A stretch of DNA of 64,000 nucleotides from JAGTQI01 sp038868115 (GCA_038868115.1 JAWBXA010000002.1:26195-90194), one strand, 5' to 3'; shown: positions 16,204 through 25,663, numbered from the stretch's first letter. Numbers and translations are program-made. The notes: generated from the sequence alone by a model not told the origin.

Positions 16204-16345
16204 TAGTTAGCTATCACAAACAGCAACCATGCATATAAACCTTGCTAGATGGCCCGCAACATTTAGCCTTGGCTAGGAGAGTAAATAGTATATAGGGTCT
16301 TGTGTTATTTGCTATGATGCCAAGTAATGGACGTTGAGGATTAGA

Positions 16346-17080
16346 TTGCCCGAACAAAAGCAACAAAAACCAATAATTCAACTGGTGGACGTTTACAAAG
16401 AGTACAAAGCTGGAACTGTTTCAACTTTAGCCTTAAAAAGGGTTAGCTTTCAAATTTTGAAGGGACAACTCATCGCCATAATGGGACCCTCCGGTTCCGG
16501 GAAGACAACACTTCTTAACATGATCGGACTTTTGGACAGGCCTACAAAGGGCAAAATCTTCTTCGACGGGTTTGACGTTTCAAGGCTTGACGACAAAACA
16601 TTAGCCAGTCTACGAAATACCAAGCTTGGCTTTGTTTTTCAAACCTTTAATTTAGTTAATAGGCTAAGCGTTTTCGAAAACATCGAGCTACCCCTAATAC
16701 CCCGCGGGATCCCCCGTAACGTTAGGGCGAAGATGGTTTTGGAAGCAATAAAAAGGGTTGGCGGCGACGAGAGTTGGCTTCATAAAAAGCCAAATCAGCT
16801 TTCCGGTGGGCAGCAGCAACGCGTTGCGATTGCAAGAGCCATTGTTGGGAAGCCTGTTGTTTTGTTGGCGGATGAGCCAACCGGCAATTTGGACAGAGCC
16901 TCAGCCAAAGTTGTCGTCGAAACCTTTCTAAACCTTAACAAGGCTGGGCACACAATAGTTGTTGTGACACATGACCCGGAAGTGGCAAACTGTATGGAAA
17001 AGATATATGTTATAAGAGATGGAGAGATAGTGGGAGAATTTATGCCTAATAAGGCAGAATCCCTTATTAGCAAAGCATAA
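16346..17080 (+). CDS. ABC transporter ATP-binding protein, MacB/LolD type
   Basis: A 244-residue ATPase of the MacB/LolD/FtsE class. Walker A is GPSGSGKTT (near residue 45), the Q-loop is FVFQTFNL, the signature is LSGGQQQRVAIARA, Walker B is VVLLADEPTGNLD and the switch His lies in VVVTHDPEV. I set the start to TTG 16346 because GAGG lies about 6 nt upstream; the longer frame from 16334 would consume that site. A TAGTATATAG promoter element lies near 16286. It leads an operon with the surface protein and permease that follow, forming an energy-driven export or mechanotransmission complex. Confidence 0.9.
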   Translation: MPEQKQQKPIIQLVDVYKEYKAGTVSTLALKRVSFQILKGQLIAIMGPSGSGKTTLLNMIGLLDRPTKGKIFFDGFDVSRLDDKTLASLRNTKLGFVFQTFNLVNRLSVFENIELPLIPRGIPRNVRAKMVLEAIKRVGGDESWLHKKPNQLSGGQQQRVAIARAIVGKPVVLLADEPTGNLDRASAKVVVETFLNLNKAGHTIVVVTHDPEVANCMEKIYVIRDGEIVGEFMPNKAESLISKA

Positions 17081-17103
17081 ATTTCACAAAGGTAGGTGGA
17101 AGT

Positions 17104-19590
17104 ATGAAAAGATTAAAGCCGTTTTTAACTCTTGCACTAACCATTACACTTGTATTACAGTTTACATCCTTCCTCATATACAACACAGTTTTTGGAGAAC
17201 CCGCAGACTTTGTTATAAAAAATGTTAACGTGAGGTCTTCAGCTGACACCCCTAACATTTATCCTGGAAGCAGAAGGGTTAACTTGAAGGTGGAAGCGGC
17301 TTACCAAAATAGCACAACGGCACGGAACGTTGTCGGATGGCTTAACATAACTGTGAAAGGAATAAGTTTCAGCTCAGGAAGCGGCGCGTGCTCTCCAGCA
17401 CGGCTTCTTAACGGTAGTGTAGCCGAAGAAGTAGGCCTAAACACTCATGTTACATTTGAATATTTAATCGACGTTTCCAGCTCTGTAAAACCAGGCACTT
17501 ATGATTTGGAACTTAACATCACATACGTGAAGGAAAACAGTATCACATTTGAAGCCCATCCAATAGCCATAAAGGTTTCTTCTTACCCAGAAGTTTCTTT
17601 GAGGACGGTAAATGCCTATTTTTCACCAGCCGCCTATCCGGGTTCTGTTGACACAAATCTTTATGTTGTGTTAGAGAATAATGGAAGCAGCACCATAAAC
17701 TCCGCAAACTTTAATGTTACACTTCCAGAGGGCTTTACGGTCAAAAATCCAAGAACGAGCACAGGACTCGTAAATAAGGGAGACCGTTTCACCATAACAT
17801 TTACCGGAGTGTCTATCCCGCTAAACGCCCGGTTGGAAGCGTACAATGCAACCATTTATGCGGATTACAGCGCCAGAACGGATGACGGAGTAACCTACAG
17901 CACTACAGCTTCCTTCAACGTCACAGTTATGGTGGAAAGCCCACCTCTAGAAGAACCCATCATAATAGCAGCCGTAAACACACTTTATAATGGGCAACCA
18001 GCCCCGCTACTTCCATCCGCAAAAAGCGTTGTTTTGCGAATCTACCTTGTCAATAGACTCCCAGACACCATAAGCACAATGATCGTAGATGCGACACTTC
18101 CAGAAAACATTAGAGTTAGAGGAGTTTCCGGAACATATATTAATGGGATGGGACCAGGCGGCACATGCTTTGTCGACTTAACAATAGACGTCGATTCAGA
18201 AATAGAGGTAGGAAGGCACGATTGCTCATTAAATGTAACCTATCTCAGGATAGTTTCTGGCTCTTCCTTCCTTATGAGTCAAACCTTGCGGTTCCAAATA
18301 AGTGTTGAAAGCCGCCACAGCATTATCAACGACGCTTCAGCTATAGAAATTGTGGATTCAAGGTGGTATGAAGGCTCGGTTGGACCCTACACTTATGGCA
18401 CCCATCTGATAGTTCTCGTCAGAAACGTTTACATCGACGACCTCCACGGAGCGGTGCTTGAACTTGACTTGCCAGAGGAGATACGTAATTCTGCAGACAA
18501 CTCCAGCCGCGCTAAGGCCGCACCATTATCAGTGCAGCTTCAACTACCCCAGCCATTGCAGACACAAGACCTTGCAGAGATTTTAAACGCCTTTTTGAGC
18601 GCACAAATAGCCAGTCCAGCGCAGGTTTACGGCAGAGGCGACATCCTAACCTTCATGTTCAGTCTCAACCTGTTTGACATTGATGTTGGAAATTATGTTC
18701 TTGAAGGACGCTTGTCATATATCGACGGGTGGGGCGGCAACAGGCAAATCCCGATCAAAGTGCCTGTTTCCATACTCGGAAAGGCTGGATACATCGAGAT
18801 AATCATGGAGAAAAACATCAGCGTGAAAAGTCGATTCACAAACGCTTCCCTAACCCTTGTCAACCATGGAAGCTCACCGGTTTACGATGCTTACGTGGTA
18901 ATTTCGCCTTACCGAGGAACGCCAATACTTATTGCTACGCCTGCGGTAAACTATGTGAATAGAATTCTCCCAGGAGAAAGCCTTGAAATTCCAATGACAT
19001 TAGCATATAATCCACTCGGCTTTTACATGCAAACTGGTGGAGCCACAGCTGTAACATATGGGCCGGTTCCGTTCATGGTCTCGATAATTTATAGGGATGC
19101 TTGCGGCTACCAGCGCGTCTTTAACAATTCAATAGTTGTGACTGTCGAGCCCTTTATTGAGCTAGTTTTAAGGAACGTAAGAGCAACTAGCATGGGGATA
19201 ACATCCAAAATCACTGGGACCATTACCAATTATGGCTCTTCGGCAGCAAAACGCGTCGAAGTAGAAGCAAAAATTGGAAGCGTCACCGGAACATGGTTTA
19301 TCGACGTAATTGACCCAGGTTCGGATGCGGTCTTCACAGTTGACGTTGGCGCGTATGCTGAATCAGCCATTTTAACGGTTAGGTATTATGACGCATTCGA
19401 TGAACTTACCTCAAAGTCCATGAACGTTACAATAACCCTTCAAGAGGCCCCCCAGCAACAGATTCAAGGCGAAGAGTTTCCAGTTGAAAGGTGGATTATT
19501 GTGGCGGGCGTCATCATATTTCTTGCCGTGGCAACCGTCCTGATATACAGGACTGTTAAGAAATCAAGGTTACCGGCGAGCGGCCCGTAA
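17104..19590 (+). CDS. Large secreted/surface protein with CARDB/COG1361-like repeats
   Basis: An 828-residue protein with an N-terminal signal helix (LTLALTITLVLQFTSFLIY) and a C-terminal membrane anchor (WIIVAGVIIFLAVATVLIY) followed by a short basic tail. The ectodomain contains several beta-sandwich repeats of roughly 120-130 residues. Recurring motifs such as YPGSVDTNLYVVLENNGSS and STINSANFNVTLPEGF are typical of COG1361/NEW3-like S-layer-associated domains. It is rich in NxS/T sites. It starts 23 nt after the ATPase with a GGTGGA ribosome site. Lying between a MacB ATPase and permease, it is probably the periplasmic-side partner of the exporter. Confidence 0.75.
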   Translation: MKRLKPFLTLALTITLVLQFTSFLIYNTVFGEPADFVIKNVNVRSSADTPNIYPGSRRVNLKVEAAYQNSTTARNVVGWLNITVKGISFSSGSGACSPARLLNGSVAEEVGLNTHVTFEYLIDVSSSVKPGTYDLELNITYVKENSITFEAHPIAIKVSSYPEVSLRTVNAYFSPAAYPGSVDTNLYVVLENNGSSTINSANFNVTLPEGFTVKNPRTSTGLVNKGDRFTITFTGVSIPLNARLEAYNATIYADYSARTDDGVTYSTTASFNVTVMVESPPLEEPIIIAAVNTLYNGQPAPLLPSAKSVVLRIYLVNRLPDTISTMIVDATLPENIRVRGVSGTYINGMGPGGTCFVDLTIDVDSEIEVGRHDCSLNVTYLRIVSGSSFLMSQTLRFQISVESRHSIINDASAIEIVDSRWYEGSVGPYTYGTHLIVLVRNVYIDDLHGAVLELDLPEEIRNSADNSSRAKAAPLSVQLQLPQPLQTQDLAEILNAFLSAQIASPAQVYGRGDILTFMFSLNLFDIDVGNYVLEGRLSYIDGWGGNRQIPIKVPVSILGKAGYIEIIMEKNISVKSRFTNASLTLVNHGSSPVYDAYVVISPYRGTPILIATPAVNYVNRILPGESLEIPMTLAYNPLGFYMQTGGATAVTYGPVPFMVSIIYRDACGYQRVFNNSIVVTVEPFIELVLRNVRATSMGITSKITGTITNYGSSAAKRVEVEAKIGSVTGTWFIDVIDPGSDAVFTVDVGAYAESAILTVRYYDAFDELTSKSMNVTITLQEAPQQQIQGEEFPVERWIIVAGVIIFLAVATVLIYRTVKKSRLPASGP

Positions 19591-19610
19591 ACAATAGCGG
19601 TGAAATCGCA

Positions 19611-20816
19611 ATGTTTGCTGACTTCGTTAGGCTTTCGCTCAAAGCCCTAAGCGAAAGAAGATTAAGAGCTACACTAACAATAGTAGGGATAGCCATCGGT
19701 CCACTAGTCCTTGTCATGATGAGTTCAGTTGTTGGAAGCTACTCGAACTACATAGAGGAGAGGATAACATCGTTGGGGCAAAATGCCATTGCAATTTTTC
19801 CAACAGAAAATTATCGACTTGACGAAGAAGACCTAAACTACATTAGGAGTATTGAGGCTGTTAGGAGGGCTGAACCCTTCTATAATACGCAAGGCATAGT
19901 AAAAAGAGGTGCAGAAGACGTGAAAGTGTCAATATTCGCTGTTGACTACAGCCTCCTTTTCGAGGCTATAGGAAGTCTAAAAATCGGAGAAGGCGACATA
20001 CCAACAGAGCGCTTATACGTCATAATAGGACGGAAAATAGCCTATAAAAACAACGAGAGATACTTCCGCCTAGAAGATGGATTAATTGTGACTGTTCCAA
20101 AGATTGAAGGAGGAAAAATAACGGGCAGAAGATCAATAGGAGTGCGGGTTGGCGCCATCCTCGAAGAATATGGTGGCGCATTAATAGTGGATCCCGACTC
20201 CACAATCTTCATGTGTCTAGAGGCAGGCAAAAGCTCTCTTGGAATGGATAGATGGTCCGGCATTCTTGTTTTAGTAAACGATCCAGCCAACGTTAAACCG
20301 GTTGTCTCAACTTTAAGGCAATATTATGAAGATAAAGCCCAAATAATCGCTTTCAGCTCCATAGCCGAGGCTGTCTCCAGCGTTACTGGGGCGATAAACT
20401 TCATAAACTTTTCAACATCCCTTTCAGCCTTCGCCGTCGCCATAGCCGGAGTAGCGGCCACCATGATAACATCCGTTATGGAACGTACAAGGGAAATAGG
20501 CGTAATGAAGGCGATAGGTTACACGAGTAGGCAAATCCTTTTACTAATTCTCATGGAGTCAATAGTTATGAGTCTCGTCGGTGGGACTGCCGGAATATCA
20601 ATAGGCGTGGTAGGCGCCTACCTACTAGCCTCAAGAGGCTTCACAATAGGCGGCATAGGCGAAGGCGGCATAACCCTGCAACTAAACCCCCTAATAACGC
20701 CAACCCTCATAACCCAAACACTGGCTCTAACAACGTTTATTGGCTTGGTAGGCGGAATTCTGCCAGCTTACAGAGCCTCAAAAATACCACCAGTAGTAGC
20801 TCTAAGATACGAATAA
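19611..20816 (+). CDS. ABC transporter permease, MacB/FtsX family
   Basis: A 401-residue permease with the MacB layout: an N-terminal helix beginning LKALSERRLRATLTIVGIAIG, a large extracytoplasmic domain (about residues 45-260), then three helices with the FtsX signature TREIGVMKAIGYTSRQIL. It ends PPVVALRYE, a common family ending. GGTGA precedes the ATG. With the ATPase and surface protein it forms a complete three-gene transporter. Its stop codon abuts that of the opposite Yip1-like gene with no base between. Confidence 0.88.
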   Translation: MFADFVRLSLKALSERRLRATLTIVGIAIGPLVLVMMSSVVGSYSNYIEERITSLGQNAIAIFPTENYRLDEEDLNYIRSIEAVRRAEPFYNTQGIVKRGAEDVKVSIFAVDYSLLFEAIGSLKIGEGDIPTERLYVIIGRKIAYKNNERYFRLEDGLIVTVPKIEGGKITGRRSIGVRVGAILEEYGGALIVDPDSTIFMCLEAGKSSLGMDRWSGILVLVNDPANVKPVVSTLRQYYEDKAQIIAFSSIAEAVSSVTGAINFINFSTSLSAFAVAIAGVAATMITSVMERTREIGVMKAIGYTSRQILLLILMESIVMSLVGGTAGISIGVVGAYLLASRGFTIGGIGEGGITLQLNPLITPTLITQTLALTTFIGLVGGILPAYRASKIPPVVALRYE

Positions 20817-21977
20817 TCAGAGCCAAACCATCCCAAAGGCTAAGAAACGAAATGCCAACACGGTGATCATGCTACTCAAAAGTGAAATAGAAACTCCTTT
20901 TGCCCACGGAAAATTAAACAACAAACGCACAGCAATGCTACATAAAATTACAACCCAAACATAGTACACTATCCTCTCTAAAATGTTGTATTGAATGAAG
21001 ATTATGGACATGTAATTCTGGACATCTACTGTTGACCCCTCTCCTGGAACCCCACCTAATGTTTTTAAGGATAAACGTATCTCAGGATACGCCAGAACAA
21101 TTCCTGTGAGAATTAAATTCTGTACAAAGAGGGCTACAAGCGCGAACCCAGATATCACAAGCATAGTTTTCCAAACAGGTTGAGCTTTAAATAAACGCAA
21201 AAATAAGTAAAGGATAACCCCAAAAATGACCCATTGCATGAAGAAAATCATAAACGCATTCACTATTGAATACAAAAGCACCGCGCCACCGTAAATTTCA
21301 AACTCGGTTCTATAAAAACCATGAAAGAAAACTCCATCAACGAGAACTGTAATGTTTTTGTTAGATGGCCATTCTAATTTAAGCATTAAACTAGTAATAT
21401 TAGCCCAATTACCATCAAAACTTGAAAAATCTTCTAACAATATTGTTTTGTTATCCCAGATGCCGATCTTTATTGGGATGCTCTGCAGGAAATAGACAAA
21501 GTATTTACTTGTAGAATTTTCTGAGAACAGATAAATGCTCATATTCGAAGGGACATCAAAGGGTTCAGCTATCTTTATCCTGAACGTCAAATTTGTGTAG
21601 TGGTTTGGCTCAATACAGTTTAATGTTTCCGGAATTTTTAGTTCCATGTAAATTAAGCTGCTGTTTTCCAGCTTGAATTGAATGCTTTTGTTTCCATAAC
21701 GATCGCCTTTAATATAATCTGTAGTATTTACGGATACAATTGCATTCTCATTCGAATACCAGAGACTAACATCTTCCGTCCACTTATCATATTCTGACAG
21801 TGATGGGGCTGTCTGATCATAGTAAACTCGTGTAGAGAGAGCGTAATAAAATCCGGAGGAGGATAACACAAACAAAAGCATAATTATTAGTGGTCCTTTG
21901 TATCTTGGTTTTTGTATTATTTCTCTGAGGGCCTTGTGGGGTGCGTATATGATTCTGAAGACTTCGCGCATAGACAT
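20817..21977 (-). CDS. Yip1-like multi-pass membrane protein with extracytoplasmic insert
   Basis: A 386-residue protein. The N-terminus (APHKALREIIQKPRYKGPLI) resembles the archaeal Yip1-domain family. One helix (residues 30-50) is followed by a soluble, NxS/T-rich beta domain of about 180 residues, then a cluster of helices from about 225 to the end. Function is unknown; Yip1-domain proteins are often linked to membrane trafficking or to transporters. It is convergent with the MacB permease, so its association with that system is positional only. Confidence 0.55.
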   Translation of the reverse strand: MSMREVFRIIYAPHKALREIIQKPRYKGPLIIMLLFVLSSSGFYYALSTRVYYDQTAPSLSEYDKWTEDVSLWYSNENAIVSVNTTDYIKGDRYGNKSIQFKLENSSLIYMELKIPETLNCIEPNHYTNLTFRIKIAEPFDVPSNMSIYLFSENSTSKYFVYFLQSIPIKIGIWDNKTILLEDFSSFDGNWANITSLMLKLEWPSNKNITVLVDGVFFHGFYRTEFEIYGGAVLLYSIVNAFMIFFMQWVIFGVILYLFLRLFKAQPVWKTMLVISGFALVALFVQNLILTGIVLAYPEIRLSLKTLGGVPGEGSTVDVQNYMSIIFIQYNILERIVYYVWVVILCSIAVRLLFNFPWAKGVSISLLSSMITVLAFRFLAFGMVWL

Positions 21978-22026
21978 TAGCTAAAGCTCCGCTGTATGTT
22001 TCAACTTCACGGTTATTAAAGGTTGC

Positions 22027-23535
22027 TTACATGCCAGCCTTAAGTCGCCTATATGTGTTGTAATCCACATATTCCAGAAACGGGTTTTCCGCTTGATATT
22101 TAACAACCATTTTTTGACGTTGTCTCTTTTCAAGGATTTGGCTTGTTGTTATAAAGGAGTAGGCATCGCTTCCAGCTCCAGAACCGTAGCTCACAATTAG
22201 GATGCGTTCGTTGGGCTTTGCTATATCAAGGACTGCCGCTAGGCCCACAGGTGATGAGCCGGAATATGTGTTGCCAAACTTTGCCACTTGAATGGAGGGC
22301 ATGTATTGCTCTTCTTTAAAGCCTAGTTCGCGAGCTACTCTTATCGGGAATTGAACGTTGGGCTGGTGAGCCACAAAATAGTTTATATCGCCGGGGTTTA
22401 AGCCTAGCCTCTCCATAAGCTTTTTTGCAGCTTTCTTTATGTGTTTGAAGTAGGCGGGATCGCCTGTGAACCGTCCACCATGCATCGGGTATGGTTCACC
22501 ATCTCTACGCCAGAAGTCTGGCGTGTCTGAAGTACACGAATACCAGCCTTCAAGCTCTGCTATGACATCTGCTTTTCCGAATATGTAGGCGCATCCGCCA
22601 TAACCAACAAAGAAGTCAAGCTCCCCGCCAGGTGAACCCCTGGGAGCAGCTTGTGAGTTATCCGCCCCGATAACCATAGCATATGGAAAGCCCATTTTGG
22701 GATAGCTGACAAGAGAGGCCGCATCCTTAAACATGCTTGTAGCTGCCTTACAGGCAAATTCTGTGTCCACAGCATCAACACCTTGAACATCCTCATCCTC
22801 TTCGCCGAGCTTAAGGACTTGGGCAACCTTTGAGGCTATGGGTTTAACAGCATAAGGGTTTGACTCTGAGCCTACGTAAACTTTGCCAACAAGCGAGCTG
22901 TCAATCCCGGAATGGATTAGAGCGAGCTTTCCAGCCTCAACAGCAGCTGTTATAGCATCTTCATCTATGAAGGGAACGGAACGTTCTATACCGCCCTCCC
23001 TAATCCTAAACTTGGACATGTATACGCCGTAGCCCACTATGCCTGGAGCATCATACTCCTTGCAAGGCTTTAATATGTGGTATTCTTGATGAGGATAATA
23101 TTCGTCAGCAAAAGTGAAAGCCAAGGAAATTGTGGGAATTATTTCGCTTCTCTCAACGGAATAGCGTCTTCTAAACCTCGGGACAACCTCCCTGCCTTCA
23201 AAGGCTGAAAAGTCTATGGTTTCGCCGTCCCTTATTATCTTGTCTGTAAGTCTTCCCGGGACCCTAATCTTGCCGTTATGAAAGGAAACTATGCCATAAA
23301 TGTAGCTGCCTAGCTTCGTGAACTTGTTCGTGGGCTCATTGACAAGGGTGCAAAGTTCAAGTTTGCCCTTCTCATAAAAAAAGTCAATGTCCTCCATTTT
23401 TCCGAAGCTTTTTCTCCCGCAGTTTCCACAGTAATCCCTTATTTCAAAATATTCCTTTCCACAGATTTGGCATTTTCTACCTCTAAGTCTGTCGCCAATG
23501 TAGGATACACGTCTTTCTATTGGTTCGCTGCTCAT
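22027..23535 (-). CDS. DUF35 (zinc ribbon + OB) fused to HMG-CoA synthase
   Basis: A 502-residue two-domain protein. Residues 1-160 form a DUF35 module: a rubredoxin-like zinc ribbon with CQIC (22-25) and CGNC (36-39), then an OB fold. Residues 165-502 are an archaeal HMG-CoA synthase domain starting GIVGYGVYMSKFRI, with the catalytic Glu in GSESNPYAVKP, Cys in EFACKAATS and His in FVAHQPN, plus GNTYSGSSPVGLAAVLD. HMGCS condenses acetyl-CoA with acetoacetyl-CoA. In archaea studied structurally, HMGCS, thiolase and DUF35 are separate proteins that assemble into one complex. Here two are one polypeptide, and the next gene upstream is the thiolase-fold partner. Confidence 0.9.
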   Translation of the reverse strand: MSSEPIERRVSYIGDRLRGRKCQICGKEYFEIRDYCGNCGRKSFGKMEDIDFFYEKGKLELCTLVNEPTNKFTKLGSYIYGIVSFHNGKIRVPGRLTDKIIRDGETIDFSAFEGREVVPRFRRRYSVERSEIIPTISLAFTFADEYYPHQEYHILKPCKEYDAPGIVGYGVYMSKFRIREGGIERSVPFIDEDAITAAVEAGKLALIHSGIDSSLVGKVYVGSESNPYAVKPIASKVAQVLKLGEEDEDVQGVDAVDTEFACKAATSMFKDAASLVSYPKMGFPYAMVIGADNSQAAPRGSPGGELDFFVGYGGCAYIFGKADVIAELEGWYSCTSDTPDFWRRDGEPYPMHGGRFTGDPAYFKHIKKAAKKLMERLGLNPGDINYFVAHQPNVQFPIRVARELGFKEEQYMPSIQVAKFGNTYSGSSPVGLAAVLDIAKPNERILIVSYGSGAGSDAYSFITTSQILEKRQRQKMVVKYQAENPFLEYVDYNTYRRLKAGM

Positions 23536-24735
23536 TTAAAAGCCTCCTCCAAGAATGTGAACGCAACTTTTAGTGCCGAAACCCTCAAGCTCGAGTACCA
23601 AGCCATACTTTAACGCTTCATCGGTTTTTATTTGGCGTTCACCAGCCTCGCCTCTAAGCTGTTTAACAACCTCGTAAATTTGGGCTCCGCCAGTGGCACC
23701 TAGTGGGTTTCCATCAGCCTTTAAGCCGCCATCAATATTAACGAAAAGCCTTTTTCCGTCTACCTCATAATATCCTTTATAATCTTTGCAACTTTCGAAA
23801 ATGGTTTTCCAGGCTGTTCCTCGTTCGCAAAAGCCTAAATCTTCAAGGGAAATCATTTCCATAACAGTGGACTGGTCATAAACCTCTAACACTTGCATGT
23901 CCCATAGACTTATCCCAGCAGTTTTTAGGGCTTTCTTTATGGCTAGGCGAGTCGCAATAAAACCAGTTATGTCCTTTCGGGCTGGAAAAGTTAGGTAGTC
24001 GGTGGCTGATGCGGAGCCAAGTACATAAATTGGCTTGTCAGTCAGTTTTTTGGCTGCTTCCTCACTTGCTAAAATCACTGCAGAGGCGCCGTCTGATATG
24101 GGTGCAAAATCGTAAAGCCCCAAGGGGCGTCTCGCATTCTTTCTGGCTTCTAGCACTTGCTCAACGGTTATTTTCCGCTGAAACTGGGCGTACTCGTTTT
24201 TCAATGCATTTAGGTGATTTTTGACGGATATTTGTGCTAGGGCTATGCTTAACTTTTCAAGGTTCTCGCCGCTTATGTCATAACGTTTAATGTAAGCCCT
24301 AAGCATAAGCTCATGGTTGGCTTCAGGTGTGCATCCAGCATAATAACTCCAAGGATCTTCAAGAAGCATGAGGTCGTCTCGAATCTTATCCCAACGGTCT
24401 GTCATCTTCTCGACGCCTCCCACAAGAACTATTTCATACTTCCCTGCCAGAATGGCGTTACAAGCGTTAGAGAAGGCCGAACTAAACGAGCGAGCAACAT
24501 CCATAGGTACATGCAGTTCAGTCAATTCTGATAAGAAGCCCTCTTCAAGTCCGAGTTTATTTGTTATTGGCAGAAAATAATCTGACAAGTAACAGGCTTC
24601 TAGGTTTTTGCGTTCAATTCCAGCCTCTTCTGAAGCTTTAAGCCAAGCCTCCTCTATGAGGCGTTCAGGCTGCTTCTCGTAATGCTCTCCAAACTTTGTT
24701 CTACCAACCGCAACAATTGCTGGACGATTTCCCAT
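23536..24735 (-). CDS. Thiolase-fold protein lacking canonical catalytic residues
   Basis: A 399-residue SCP2-thiolase-like protein with family landmarks EIVLVGGVEKM, PISDGASAV and GLKADGNPLGATGGAQ. Three active-site positions are changed. The nucleophilic Cys is Ala81 (context MDVARSFSS), the HD motif His is Tyr286 (LEVYDQST), and GHP reads G-N343-P. It therefore should not act as an ordinary acetoacetyl-CoA thiolase. Thiolase-fold aldolases such as Ltp2 also lack the thiolase residues and need a DUF35 partner. Its stop is immediately followed by the DUF35-HMGCS start, and GGAGG precedes its own ATG. CoA-dependent carbon-carbon lyase or non-catalytic scaffold are the main options. Confidence 0.8.
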   Translation of the reverse strand: MGNRPAIVAVGRTKFGEHYEKQPERLIEEAWLKASEEAGIERKNLEACYLSDYFLPITNKLGLEEGFLSELTELHVPMDVARSFSSAFSNACNAILAGKYEIVLVGGVEKMTDRWDKIRDDLMLLEDPWSYYAGCTPEANHELMLRAYIKRYDISGENLEKLSIALAQISVKNHLNALKNEYAQFQRKITVEQVLEARKNARRPLGLYDFAPISDGASAVILASEEAAKKLTDKPIYVLGSASATDYLTFPARKDITGFIATRLAIKKALKTAGISLWDMQVLEVYDQSTVMEMISLEDLGFCERGTAWKTIFESCKDYKGYYEVDGKRLFVNIDGGLKADGNPLGATGGAQIYEVVKQLRGEAGERQIKTDEALKYGLVLELEGFGTKSCVHILGGGF

Positions 24736-24909
24736 TGCTGCACGCCTCCTGCTGTAACAATCATCCTTTCAACAAGACTTTTTAAGCGTTTGCTAAACCG
24801 ACGTCTTTGGCCGCGTGCTTTCCAGGCCGGTGCCATTAAGCCTTGAATAAGTTTAAACAACTACACAAAAGGAGGAATTGTACTCTTCGAGATTAAAAGG
24901 AAAAGAAGA

Positions 24910-25326
24910 CTATTTTTCGGCAATTTTTGGATGAACCAGTTGACGGCAATAGGGACAGTGAACCAGCGCCTTGTCACCTATGGACCTCCACTTTTTCTTG
25001 CAGAAGGGACATTCAAACCAGACAGCGGCGCCTGGCACGAAAAACCACTGCCGACTCAAAAGCCACAAAACTACCCCAGTGATGAATAGAACATCCCCTA
25101 AAACAACAAGATGCATGAATTTAAGAGAAAACCACGAGAAAAAGGAAAGCTCTTCAGTCCAGAGAAGGGAAAGAAAAGCTGAAAAAGGATTAGCACTTTC
25201 AGAGATTTTTGGATAAATCTTCCAAACAACGACAAAAAAGGCTGCCACTCCCAATAGACAAAGAGCTAAACTAAGAGCGTATACCGACTTTTGCTTCCGA
25301 AGAATTCGTTTCATTGGAATGGCCAT
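24910..25326 (-). CDS. Small membrane protein with C-terminal zinc ribbon
   Basis: About 138 residues from ATG 25326 (24910-25386 if an upstream start is used). A basic N-terminus (MKRILRKQKS) precedes a helix around SLALCLLGVAAFFVVVW, a second helix around VVLGDVLFITGVVLWLL, and a C-terminal zinc ribbon with CPFC and CPYC. I do not recognise a family. The layout echoes the 8776-9195 protein. It overlaps or closely follows the coiled-coil gene on the same strand, so the two probably form an operon. Confidence 0.5.
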   Translation of the reverse strand: MAIPMKRILRKQKSVYALSLALCLLGVAAFFVVVWKIYPKISESANPFSAFLSLLWTEELSFFSWFSLKFMHLVVLGDVLFITGVVLWLLSRQWFFVPGAAVWFECPFCKKKWRSIGDKALVHCPYCRQLVHPKIAEK

Positions 25327-25333
25327 TCCGCGT

Positions 25334-25663
25334 TCATGCAGGCTTATGAGATGCAACAGCCTCAGCGATCTGTGTTTCCACTTCACTGCATTTCCTCAAG
25401 ACTTCACTTTTGAGGGCGTTAATTTCAGCGCTGAGTCGCCTCTTCGATTCCGGAGCCAAATCCTTTGACTTTGATATTTCATTCTCCATCTTCAATATTT
25501 CGTGCTCAGCGTTGTGTCTCATCTCTTTGGTTTTCCTAAGCAAATCAACCTTAGCCTTTTCAATTTTCTCAAACTGCTTTTTGACATCTGCCAGCTTCTT
25601 GTTAATCTTCTCTTTGAACTTGCCAAACTTTTCCATGTACTCACGTTCTGAAAGGCCTCCCAT
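25334..25663 (-). CDS. Coiled-coil protein of unknown function
   Basis: About 109 residues, almost entirely charged heptad-rich helix: FGKFKEKINKKLADVKKQ and later KSKDLAPESKRRLSAEIN. A single Cys lies near the end. I chose ATG 25663; the longer frame from 25693 begins with a Trp/Cys-containing stretch unlike the rest. It could form a dimeric rod or bind the following membrane protein, whose start overlaps its end. No family recognised. Confidence 0.5.
   Translation of the reverse strand: MGGLSEREYMEKFGKFKEKINKKLADVKKQFEKIEKAKVDLLRKTKEMRHNAEHEILKMENEISKSKDLAPESKRRLSAEINALKSEVLRKCSEVETQIAEAVASHKPA

Noticed and set aside
24654..24860. Basic 68-residue frame overlapping the thiolase start (MAPAWKARGQRRRFSKRL)
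   Set aside because: It overlaps the intact thiolase by about 80 bp and consists mainly of the promoter/leader region; no ribosome site and no known family.
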